Assembly: GCF_003669035.1 (NCBI RefSeq)
Contig: NZ_CP033070.1
Coordinates: 992,001 to 1,056,000 of the forward strand
DNA: 64,000 bases
Direction of reading: 5' to 3'
From: Chryseobacterium sp. 3008163
GTDB taxonomy: Bacteria > Bacteroidota > Bacteroidia > Flavobacteriales > Weeksellaceae
Under the pieces are notes generated by a model that saw only the letters and a program-made list of their open reading frames with translations, did no database searches and had not been told where the DNA came from. Shown here piece by piece: positions 24,873-33,089 of the stretch. Position numbers and translations under genes: made by a program. How positions within the stretch are numbered: position 1 is the first letter of the stretch; each line of letters begins with the position of its first letter.

Positions 24873-26810
24873 TTAAGAATTGTCATCTGTTTTTTCTTCA
24901 ATTACTGAAACTGTTTCTACATTTTTCTTCTGTATTTGTTCCAAAAGCTGAAGTCCTAAAAGCCCACTAATTCCGCCATTTGCAGAATCTCCACTTCCTC
25001 CAATCAAAACTTCAGGCATAATTCTTACATTTTGACTGGCAATATTTTCCATGATTTTTAACTGAGTAAAGTTACTTCCACCCATCGCTTCTACAGATAA
25101 TTTATACGACTCGGCATTCGACTTACCAATTGCCAGAATTTTTTCAGCTTCGGCGTTCCCTGTCAATGAAATTTGTTCAGCGTTTGCTTTTGCTAACAAT
25201 TCAATTTTTTCTGATTCGGCTTTTGCGAGAAGTCTTGTTTTTTCGGCTTCACCTGTTGCTAGAAGTTTTAATCTGTCCCCTTCAGCATTGGCCTGTAATC
25301 TCACGGAATTGGCATCTCCGGTAGCTTTTTTCACCGATGCATCTGCTATTCTTTCAGCAATCCAAACTCCCTGATCTGCCTTTACTATTTCTTTCTGCAT
25401 ATCAGCAACTGCCGTTTCCTTTTCCAAAGCCTGGCGTGTTTCCTGAGCCAACATCTCTGTTTCGTAAGTAATTTTCTGCTCTTCTGCCAGTTTTCTGTCC
25501 GTTAAAGTTTTCATTAAACTTTCCGGAGGAACAATTGCACCGATCAAAGTATCGACTGCGTTGACATTATACTGTTCCAAAACGCTGCTGATATGATCTT
25601 TTGCGGATTGCTGTCTTTCTTTACGTGTTCCCAAGAAGGCAATTACATCACTATCCTGTGCAGAATTCCTGAAGTAATTCCCAATGGTTGGTTCCAAAAC
25701 CTGACTTACAAGATTAATCATATTTCCAAAGCGGGCAATCACCTTTGGAGCTTCATACGTCGGAATATGAATAATTTGAGAAACATCAAGATTGAAAGGG
25801 AAACCGTCTTTACTTCGTACAGTAATCGTTGATAAATTTTTATCTAATTGGTGAGATTCGCTTCTTTCGTAGGCCCAGTTTAAGACTAAATTGGTTGTAG
25901 GAACAAGTTCAACTTTCATAATATAAGGGTTAATAGGGTATTTTCCCGGACCAATCGGTTCCGCCCAAACTCCTTTATGGCTTTTTTCAACAATATTGCC
26001 ATGTTTAAAATCTACTCCGCTTAAATCTTTTCCGTCTTCGCCGACATAACTTATAATGACACCAACATGACCAATGGGAATTTCGGTCATTTTTACCATT
26101 TCAACTTTTGTAAACCATGGATTAAGGAAATACGAACCTGCCAAAATCACCTGTTCCTGAAGACCTTTGTAACCGCCACTATTTAAAAAAGTATCAACAT
26201 CCTGAAATTTATTGTGATCCAAAATACTCTTTCCTGCAATCTGACCTTCTTCCAAAGGGCTTCCTTCCATCGTTGTAATCACTCCCACTGCATTATCGGG
26301 AATTTGGGTCATATCTGTTAATTCAATTTCAAATAATAAAGTATTTATTCTATAGGAACCCGGAGCAATAATTGCAGTTTGGCGACCTTTTCTTCCTCCT
26401 TTTCTTAAAAAAGCTTCAGCATCCTGAAAAGAATCACAGTCAACTTTTCTACCGAGAATCCTTCCAGTTTCAAGTTCCATACCGTCTTTTGCAAGTAATA
26501 AACCTATTTTCCCTGTAGGTATCACGATGAACGGCTGAAAGTCAATAGAATATTGCCATATCCATTTTGCAAAATATACTCCTGGAGCTAAAGTCTGAGC
26601 CTGAAAACCGGCTTCTCCATTGGTTGCAATAATTCTTCCTTCAGGAAGTTCCTGCTTCCCCACGAGTACGAATTTTTTGGTAACTAATCCTATTTTATCC
26701 TGAGGAACAATGATCAGTCCAAAGAAAATTCTTAAAATAAATTTGTAAAAAATTGCGCACAACAGTGCAATTACAGCCGGAATCATCCAGCCATGAAAAC
26801 CTAATTCCAT
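24873..26810 (-). CDS. flotillin-like SPFH-domain membrane protein
   Basis: A 645-residue protein with an N-terminal membrane segment (WMIPAVIALLCAIFYKFILRIFFGLII), several repeated beta segments of SPFH style (PQDKIGLVTKKFVLVG, PTGKIGLLLAKDG, PDNAVGVITTMEG, PIGHVGVIISYVGEDG), then an Ala/Glu/Lys-rich coiled coil (about 450-590) and a Gly-rich tail (GISGLLGLQLLEQIQKK). Flotillin relatives organise membrane microdomains. The repeated xxGVI segments make it longer than usual flotillins (about 500). No NfeD partner is next to it. Confidence 0.85.
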   Translation of the reverse strand: MELGFHGWMIPAVIALLCAIFYKFILRIFFGLIIVPQDKIGLVTKKFVLVGKQELPEGRIIATNGEAGFQAQTLAPGVYFAKWIWQYSIDFQPFIVIPTGKIGLLLAKDGMELETGRILGRKVDCDSFQDAEAFLRKGGRKGRQTAIIAPGSYRINTLLFEIELTDMTQIPDNAVGVITTMEGSPLEEGQIAGKSILDHNKFQDVDTFLNSGGYKGLQEQVILAGSYFLNPWFTKVEMVKMTEIPIGHVGVIISYVGEDGKDLSGVDFKHGNIVEKSHKGVWAEPIGPGKYPINPYIMKVELVPTTNLVLNWAYERSESHQLDKNLSTITVRSKDGFPFNLDVSQIIHIPTYEAPKVIARFGNMINLVSQVLEPTIGNYFRNSAQDSDVIAFLGTRKERQQSAKDHISSVLEQYNVNAVDTLIGAIVPPESLMKTLTDRKLAEEQKITYETEMLAQETRQALEKETAVADMQKEIVKADQGVWIAERIADASVKKATGDANSVRLQANAEGDRLKLLATGEAEKTRLLAKAESEKIELLAKANAEQISLTGNAEAEKILAIGKSNAESYKLSVEAMGGSNFTQLKIMENIASQNVRIMPEVLIGGSGDSANGGISGLLGLQLLEQIQKKNVETVSVIEEKTDDNS

Positions 26811-27295
26811 AGTTTGTTTGTTTGTTTTTTATTTAGATTAAATTTGAAAACGGAGATTGTGCTCTATTTTTCTGAATATGAAAAAAAGAATACGAATTAT
26901 TTGATAATTCTTTCGAAAAAATTAAGAAATTGAAGGAGGAGAAGTATTAAAAATCGTGAATATGATTTCTGATACTCTTAGTAGAAAAAACTTAATGTTA
27001 ATCAGTTTCATTTCAATGGTAAAGGAAAGAGATCCTTTTGTTGTACAAATGTACGTAAGAAAAATATTCACTTGTTTTGCAAAATGCAAATATTTTTCAA
27101 AACAAATTACAATCAATTGAAAATCAATATATTTATTTTCAATTGATTATAATTTTTAGCTTTAAGAAGGTAATTTTCAATTTTAATGAAGCCATAATTT
27201 GGCCAAAATAATCTTCTTATTATTTCAAAAATTACTTGAATTGGCTTTAAATTTGATAACACTTTGGTGAATAATCTTAAATAAAAACCAATACA
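26811..27295. other. 485-bp intergenic region with an inverted repeat
   Basis: No gene is supported here. It holds an AT-rich inverted repeat at 27108-27151 (ACAATCAATTGAAAAT against ATTTTCAATTGATTAT) and a TAAATTTG promoter-like element at 27248-27255 serving the 27296 gene. Confidence 0.5.
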
Positions 27296-27745
27296 ATGAT
27301 TAAGAAAATTATATTAGGCGCATGTTTACTGCCTGTTTTATCTTTTGCGAATATTAAAGATAATAATGATATCAATCCAAAGGAAAAAATCACCAATAAC
27401 AGAGATAGAAATTCTCAAGAGAGAATTCCCAAAACGGTTATTATTAAAACTAAAAAGTTTAAAATAAAAATTGACAAACAACCCAACGGAAATTACCTTT
27501 ATCAATCTTGGGGCGCCAATACAAAAATCTCAGCAAAACCAAGCATGATTATCTCCGACGGAGAAGTTACTCCCGATGGATCTGGTGGCAATTATTATTT
27601 CGAATTTAATAATAACGGAACACTTTATCAGGTTTGGAGAAATTATTTAACCAATTCTTCGAAAAAAGCGCCTTACACATTAGTAGTAATCGATGGAAAC
27701 GGTGAAACCTTAGTAAGACAAGATGCGCAGGTTGTTAAAAATTAA
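27296..27745 (+). CDS. secreted protein of unknown function
   Basis: A 149-residue protein with a signal peptide (KKIILGACLLPVLSFA). A charged linker is followed by a small beta domain (KKFKIKIDKQPNGNYLYQSWGANTKISAKPSMIISDGEVTPDGSGGNYYFEFNNNGTLYQVWRNYL). No family recognised. Own promoter at 27248-27255 and terminator at 27768-27798. Confidence 0.7.
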   Translation: MIKKIILGACLLPVLSFANIKDNNDINPKEKITNNRDRNSQERIPKTVIIKTKKFKIKIDKQPNGNYLYQSWGANTKISAKPSMIISDGEVTPDGSGGNYYFEFNNNGTLYQVWRNYLTNSSKKAPYTLVVIDGNGETLVRQDAQVVKN

Positions 27746-27767
27746 TTTAAACAAAAAATCCAATAAT

Positions 27768-27798
27768 AATTCCTAATTTTCACGATTAGGAATTTTTT
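27768..27798 (+). terminator. terminator after the 27296 gene
   Basis: AATTCCTAAT and ATTAGGAATT pair around TTTCACG, then TTTTAT. Confidence 0.8.
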
Positions 27799-27815
27799 AT
27801 TTTAAGAAAAACAGA

Positions 27816-29450
27816 ATGGAATTTACAATCAAAGCAAATTTAATTGATATCATCTCAAGAGAAACTTATCCCGCAGAAGTATCTATTTTTAATAAGAAAA
27901 TTGCATCAATAAAGAGAATTGAAGAAACTTTAGACACTTATATTTTACCAGGCTTCATCGACGCGCACGTTCATATAGAAAGCAGCATGCTTGTACCCTC
28001 AGAATTTGCCCGAATTGCCGTAAAACACGGAACAGTAGGAACGATTTCTGATCCGCACGAAATAGCCAATGTTTTGGGCGTTAAAGGGGTAGATTATATG
28101 ATTGAAAATGCTCAGCAGGTTCCTTTTCATTTTTATTTTGGAGCTCCGTCCTGCGTGCCGGCAACCCAGTTTGAAACTGCAGGCGCTGTAATTGATTCTA
28201 ATGATATTGACCAACTCTTAAGAAGAACAGAAATTGTCTATTTAGCTGAAATGATGAATTTCCCTGGCGTTATTTATAATGATGAAGAGGTTTTAAAGAA
28301 AATAGCTTTTGCTAAAAAACATGGCAAACCCATCGATGGTCATGCTCCGGGATTAATGGGAGAAGGAATGAAAACCTATTTCGATGCCGGAATAACGACA
28401 GATCACGAATGTTTTGGTCACACCGAAGCTCTTGAAAAGCTGAAACACGGGGTGAAAATAATGATCAGAGAAGGAAGTGCTGCGAAAAATTTCGACACAT
28501 TAATTCCATTGTTAAAAGATTTTCCGGAACAGATCATGTTCTGTTGTGATGACAAACATCCTGATAATTTGATTGAATCCCACATCAATGATCATGTAAA
28601 ACGTGCTTTGAAAGCCGGCCATGACTTATACGATGTCCTTCGTGCGGCTTCTTTTAATGTCATAAAACACTATAATTTAACCATTGGTTTATTACAGGTT
28701 GGTGACAATGCAGATTTTATAGAAATTGATAATACTGAAGATTTTAATATTTTAAAAACTTACATCAACGGTGAGTTGGTTGCAGAGAACGGGACATCAT
28801 TTATTCAATCTGTTGAAGCTCCCGTTGTGAATAATTTTAACTGTAATGTAAAACAACCTTCCGATTTTAAAATTAAAAGTGAAAGCGATACCATTCGTGT
28901 GATTGAAGCTCTAGATGGACAATTAATCACGCACGAAATTCAGGCTGAAACGTTAGTGATTGACGGATATGCAGAATCAAATACCGAAGAAGATATTCTA
29001 AAAATTGCTGTAGTCAACCGATATAACGATGCTCCCGTTGCCACAGCTTTTATTAAAAATATTGGTTTAAAAAACGGAGCCATCGCATCTTGCGTTGCGC
29101 ATGACTGCCATAATATCGTTGTCGTTGGTACAAATGACGATGATATTTGTAAAGCTGTGAACGCCATCATCAAAGCAAAAGGCGGCATTTCTTTAGCCAC
29201 AGAAACAGAAGAACTAGTTTTAGAATTACCCATTGCTGGAATTATGACCAATCTTCCAGCCGAAGAAGTTGCTGAATTGTATATTAAATTAGATGAACGT
29301 GCAAAAGAGCTTGGAAGCAAATTACGAGCACCTTACATGAGCTTGTCTTTCATGGCACTTTTGGTTATTCCTGAACTCAAACTGAGCGATAAGGGCTTGT
29401 TTAATGGTAAAAGCTTTGAGTTTACGGATGTTTTTGTGAAAGATAAATAG
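27816..29450 (+). CDS. ade: adenine deaminase
   Basis: A 544-residue amidohydrolase that converts adenine to hypoxanthine and ammonia in purine salvage. Metal-site motifs: PGFIDAHVHIESS, SDPHEIANVLG, GHAPGLMG, DHECFGHTEAL, and CCDDKHPDNLI. The C-terminal ade domain has VAHDCHNIVVVGTNDDD and SLATETEELVLELPIAGIMTNLPAEEV. Length about 30 residues shorter than B. subtilis AdeC but complete. Monocistronic; convergent with the patatin gene. Confidence 0.95.
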   Translation: MEFTIKANLIDIISRETYPAEVSIFNKKIASIKRIEETLDTYILPGFIDAHVHIESSMLVPSEFARIAVKHGTVGTISDPHEIANVLGVKGVDYMIENAQQVPFHFYFGAPSCVPATQFETAGAVIDSNDIDQLLRRTEIVYLAEMMNFPGVIYNDEEVLKKIAFAKKHGKPIDGHAPGLMGEGMKTYFDAGITTDHECFGHTEALEKLKHGVKIMIREGSAAKNFDTLIPLLKDFPEQIMFCCDDKHPDNLIESHINDHVKRALKAGHDLYDVLRAASFNVIKHYNLTIGLLQVGDNADFIEIDNTEDFNILKTYINGELVAENGTSFIQSVEAPVVNNFNCNVKQPSDFKIKSESDTIRVIEALDGQLITHEIQAETLVIDGYAESNTEEDILKIAVVNRYNDAPVATAFIKNIGLKNGAIASCVAHDCHNIVVVGTNDDDICKAVNAIIKAKGGISLATETEELVLELPIAGIMTNLPAEEVAELYIKLDERAKELGSKLRAPYMSLSFMALLVIPELKLSDKGLFNGKSFEFTDVFVKDK

Positions 29451-29461
29451 AATTTTATTTT

Positions 29462-30253
29462 CTAATTTTTTATTTTGCTAAAGAAATCGTTTTCAATAAA
29501 ACTGTTTTTGGCAGCTTCATAACCGATGTTGTAAATTTGTTCGAGACGGTCTTTTTTCCGTTCAAAATTCCCGAAAGCGGAAAGATCTTTTGAAGAAATC
29601 AACCAATCACAGTATTCAAATTTTACTTTTTCAACTCTGTATGAAAATAAATCGAACGAACGTGAAACAATTGATTTAATGGTTTTAAGATCACTGATTT
29701 TAATATCATGCGGTGGCGAAACAAATACACCAATCAATTTATCACAGTCGTTTCTGATGATATCAGCAGGGAAATTATTGAGAACTCCCCCGTCGCAATA
29801 CATTTCTTCACCCAAAATATAAGGTGTTGTAATTCCGGGAATTGAGCAGGAAGCAATCATTGCATCTATGACTTTGAAATCTTTATCAAATATTTTTTCG
29901 GTTCCGGACACCAATTCAGTGGCAACAATTCTTACTTCTTTATCCAAATCACCGATTTTCATATCCTGAAAAATAGGTTTGAGATAATTGGCAAAAATAA
30001 TAGATGAAACCAGTCCCGGCTGATTAAAGGTAAAATGCTTCCAGTTGAAAAAGTAGATGGATTGAAAGAAATCTAAAATCTCTTCAGGCTTTTTTCCAAT
30101 GGCGTAAAGACAACCCACAATTGAACCTGCACTGCAACACGAGAGAATGTCGACATCGATATTTTTTTCGCTTAAAAATTTCAAAACTCCCGCATGCGCA
30201 ATACCTTTAGTACCGCCACCCGATAAAACCAAACCCGTTTTCCCAAAATTCAT
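29462..30253 (-). CDS. patatin-like phospholipase family protein
   Basis: A 263-residue patatin-type lipid hydrolase: oxyanion motif LSGGGTKG, nucleophile region CCSAGSIVG, and Asp in CDGGVLNNFP, giving the Ser-Asp dyad. The usual GxSxG begins with Cys here (C-C-S-A-G). No signal peptide, so cytosolic or membrane-associated, similar to RssA-type proteins. The Ser and Asp are kept, so activity is plausible. Confidence 0.85.
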   Translation of the reverse strand: MNFGKTGLVLSGGGTKGIAHAGVLKFLSEKNIDVDILSCCSAGSIVGCLYAIGKKPEEILDFFQSIYFFNWKHFTFNQPGLVSSIIFANYLKPIFQDMKIGDLDKEVRIVATELVSGTEKIFDKDFKVIDAMIASCSIPGITTPYILGEEMYCDGGVLNNFPADIIRNDCDKLIGVFVSPPHDIKISDLKTIKSIVSRSFDLFSYRVEKVKFEYCDWLISSKDLSAFGNFERKKDRLEQIYNIGYEAAKNSFIENDFFSKIKN

Positions 30254-30345
30254 TGAATAAATTTAATGAAAACTCTCTGGAAAAACAGAAATAATGGTAT
30301 TAAATATTATGCGATACTAATAATTTTTATCGCATGTAAAAAGAA

Positions 30346-30370
30346 AAACCACAGACAAAATCTGTGGTTT
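30346..30370 (-). terminator. terminator of the PH-domain gene
   Basis: AAACCACAGA and TCTGTGGTTT pair around CAAAA; on the minus strand a T-rich run follows. Nearly identical in sequence to the hairpin at 31075. Confidence 0.75.
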
Positions 30371-30395
30371 AATTTTATAATTTAGAATTGAAAAT

Positions 30396-31010
30396 CTAAT
30401 TATTAATATATTTTTCAAAAATTCTTGAGAAATCTTTTTGATTATATCTGTCGAAACTATTGGTGTTCCATGCGAAAATATATTCGTTGATAGCCTTTAA
30501 TTCCTGGCTTTTTGATACATTTTCCTGTTTTCCGGAAGCAACACTTCCAATAGCTTTCTGGATGCTGTCATTAGAAAAATTCAACAAAGAATGATTATGG
30601 TGAACTTCCTGCTGAATTGCCAAAAGTGCTTTATACAAATCTTTCAACTGATCAACCTGACCTTTTGCCACGCTGATCATCAAAGGAACATTTCCAATAT
30701 TAAATGAAATTTCGACATCCAGATCAATCGTTCCTGCAGTCTGCAAAACTACGTTCGAGAAAGGAAATTGATAGTATTCATATCTTCTCAGAATTCTTTT
30801 TCTGTCAAGCGCACTTGCTCCATCGATGTGAATCAAGGCTCTATTGGTAAAGCAATATTCATCTCTTTTAGATTTAATCAAAAAGAAAATCTTCTCATTA
30901 TCTTCAGATAAAATATAATCGTCAGAGTCTACTTTGTCATAATCCTGAGACGGAATGATTTTCCCAATATCCCCCAATCCTAAAGCTTCAGCAGCTAATT
31001 TTTTAAACAT
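30396..31010 (-). CDS. PH-domain (YvbH-like) protein
   Basis: A 204-residue cytosolic protein. Residues about 30-130 form a bacterial PH domain (DDYILSEDNEKIFFLIKSKRDEYCFTNRALIHIDGASALDRKRILRRYEYYQFPFSNVVLQTAGTIDLDVEI); the remaining helical region (SKSQELKAINEYIFAWNTNSF) matches the oligomerisation tail of YvbH-like proteins. Biological role unknown. Monocistronic. Confidence 0.8.
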   Translation of the reverse strand: MFKKLAAEALGLGDIGKIIPSQDYDKVDSDDYILSEDNEKIFFLIKSKRDEYCFTNRALIHIDGASALDRKRILRRYEYYQFPFSNVVLQTAGTIDLDVEISFNIGNVPLMISVAKGQVDQLKDLYKALLAIQQEVHHNHSLLNFSNDSIQKAIGSVASGKQENVSKSQELKAINEYIFAWNTNSFDRYNQKDFSRIFEKYINN

Positions 31011-31074
31011 AATTTATTTTAATTTGTAGTTTATTTAGTAAATAAAATTAATAAAATAAGTGAGATAAAAAACA

Positions 31075-31101
31075 AAAACCACAGAAAAAATCTGTGGTTT
31101 T
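31075..31101 (-). terminator. terminator of lpdA
   Basis: AAAACCACAGA and TCTGTGGTTTT pair around AAAAA; on the minus strand followed by TTTGTTTTTT. Confidence 0.78.
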
Positions 31102-31149
31102 GATATTGTTAAACTTTGTCAAAGACTTACATCTCTGAAAAAGTGAAAA

Positions 31150-32538
31150 TTAAATATGAATCACTTCGCCGTAAGCAGCAGCAGCAGCTTCCATAATAGC
31201 TTCAGAAACCGTTGGATGCGGGTGAATAGATTTAATGATTTCATGACCTGTAGTTTCTAGTTTTCTTGCTACAACAGCTTCAGCAACCATATCGGTAACG
31301 CCTTCACCAATCATGTGACAACCTAACCATTCGCCATATTTAGCATCGAAAATTACTTTGATGAAACCGTCTGTATTTCCGTTTGCAGTCGCTTTTCCAC
31401 TTGCAGAAAGAGGGAATTTACCCACTTTGATTTCGTAACCTTTTTCTTTAGCTTGTTTCTCTGTAAGACCAACAGAAGCAACTTCTGGGTGACAGTAAGT
31501 ACATCCAGGAATATTGCCATAGTCGATTTTCTCAACGTGCAATCCTTTGATTTTTTCTACACAAGTAATCCCTTCAGCAGAAGCAACGTGCGCCAAAGCC
31601 TGAGTCGGGATAATATCTCCGATTGCGTAGTAGCCAGGAACTGAAGTTTCGTACCATTCGTTTACCAAAACTCGTCCTTTATCAGTTTGGATGCCCACTT
31701 CTTCAAGACCGATGTTCTCGATATTTGCAGCGATTCCGACAGCAGATAACAAGATATCAGCTTCAAGAGTGATGTTTCCTTTTTCTGTTTTTACAGTCGC
31801 TACTACACCGTTTCCGCTTGTGTCTACGCTTTCAACAGAAGCGTTGGTCATAATTTCGATACCTGTCTTTTTCAAAGATTTCTCTAAGTGTTTTGAGATT
31901 TCTTCATCTTCCACAGGAACGATGTTTGGTAAGAATTCAACAACAGTTACTTTCGTACCCATTGTGTTATAGAAGTCAGCAAACTCTACTCCTATTGCTC
32001 CAGAACCTACAACGATCATAGATTTTGGCTGCTCAGGAAGAGATAATGCCTGTCTGTATCCGATTACTTTTTTACCATCTTGTGGCAAGTTTGGTAATTC
32101 TCTAGAACGAGCTCCTGTAGCCAGGATAATGTTTGTTCCTGAATATTCAGTTACTTTACCTTCTTTATCTGTTACGGAAACTTTTTTACCTTTTTGCACT
32201 TTTGCAGTTCCTAAAATAACATCAATTTTGTTCTTTTTCATCAAGAACTCAATTCCTTTGCTCATTTTAGACGCTACTCCACGACTTCTCTGGATTACAT
32301 TTGGAAACTCAAAACTAGCTTCCACTTTATTTAAACCATAATCTTCAGCATGATTAATATAATGAAAAACCTGAGCCGATTTTAACAAAGCTTTCGTTGG
32401 AATACAACCCCAGTTAAGGCAAATTCCTCCTAAATTTTCTTTCTCGATAATTGCGGTTTTAAAACCCAATTGTGCTGCTCTGATTGCTGTAACATATCCA
32501 CCAGGACCACTACCGATGACAATAATATCGTAATTCAT
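31150..32538 (-). CDS. lpdA: dihydrolipoyl dehydrogenase (E3)
   Basis: A 462-residue FAD disulfide oxidoreductase that re-oxidises dihydrolipoamide in 2-oxoacid dehydrogenase complexes. FAD site GSGPGGYVTAIRAAQ, redox pair Cys40/Cys45 in GGICLNWGCIPTK, NAD site VVGSGAIGVEFADF, second FAD site YYAIGDI, and catalytic His-Glu in HPHPTVSEAIMEA. It would serve the fused E1 encoded at 54434 in this window, though other complexes also use it. Confidence 0.95.
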   Translation of the reverse strand: MNYDIIVIGSGPGGYVTAIRAAQLGFKTAIIEKENLGGICLNWGCIPTKALLKSAQVFHYINHAEDYGLNKVEASFEFPNVIQRSRGVASKMSKGIEFLMKKNKIDVILGTAKVQKGKKVSVTDKEGKVTEYSGTNIILATGARSRELPNLPQDGKKVIGYRQALSLPEQPKSMIVVGSGAIGVEFADFYNTMGTKVTVVEFLPNIVPVEDEEISKHLEKSLKKTGIEIMTNASVESVDTSGNGVVATVKTEKGNITLEADILLSAVGIAANIENIGLEEVGIQTDKGRVLVNEWYETSVPGYYAIGDIIPTQALAHVASAEGITCVEKIKGLHVEKIDYGNIPGCTYCHPEVASVGLTEKQAKEKGYEIKVGKFPLSASGKATANGNTDGFIKVIFDAKYGEWLGCHMIGEGVTDMVAEAVVARKLETTGHEIIKSIHPHPTVSEAIMEAAAAAYGEVIHI

Positions 32539-32647
32539 TAGCTTAAAATTTTTATGCGAATTTACGGAAAAATATTGGATGTTTTGCGTTTCAGCAGATG
32601 GATATGACCAAGGTTCATAAAAGTTTTTATGATTTTATTTTTACAAC

Positions 32648-32679
32648 AAAAAAGAGAACACTTTTTCGCATTCTCTTTT
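32648..32679 (-). terminator. terminator of the small secreted gene
   Basis: AAAAGAGAA and TTCTCTTTT pair with an imperfect loop; minus strand continues with TTTTTTG. Confidence 0.6.
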
Positions 32680-32716
32680 ATATTTTTAAAACTATTTTAA
32701 TGATAACTGCTTTTAG

Positions 32717-32980
32717 TTATCTCGCAGATCTCAACAGCTTCTTTTCATTCTGATACCTAAGATTCAAAGCTCTCAACTGTTCGTTTTTCATCTTTTTTGT
32801 AGCAACAGGATGATTCATAATCATTTTTTTTTCTGTTCTGTATCTTTTATCCAATTCATTTGCTTTGCTGTTTGCTAATTGGGTTTTTGACGGATGTGGT
32901 GGTGCAGGTGGACGTTTCTGTCCGTAAGCATTGAATGATAATCCTAATAACAAAACTGTTGATATCAATAACTTTTTCAT
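32717..32980 (-). CDS. small secreted basic protein
   Basis: An 87-residue protein with signal peptide MKKLLISTVLLLGLSFNAYGQ, a Pro-rich stretch (KRPPAPPHPSK) and a Lys/Arg-rich helical tail (KANELDKRYRTEKKMIMNHPVATKKMKNEQLRALNLRYQNEKKLL). ATG at 32980 is chosen because the signal peptide starts there; upstream in-frame codons are not hydrophobic. Function unknown. Confidence 0.7.
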   Translation of the reverse strand: MKKLLISTVLLLGLSFNAYGQKRPPAPPHPSKTQLANSKANELDKRYRTEKKMIMNHPVATKKMKNEQLRALNLRYQNEKKLLRSAR

Positions 32981-33089
32981 AACATTTATTTTTTTGAATG
33001 ATTTTAATGAATGAATAATTATCAATTAAATTCATTCAGATTTTAAGTAAATATTACACATATCATACCAATATTTTCTGCTCTATATT

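Noticed and set aside
26922..27116. A 64-residue minus-strand open frame in the intergenic region
   Set aside because: It has no family pattern and overlaps the inverted repeat at 27108; nothing supports translation.
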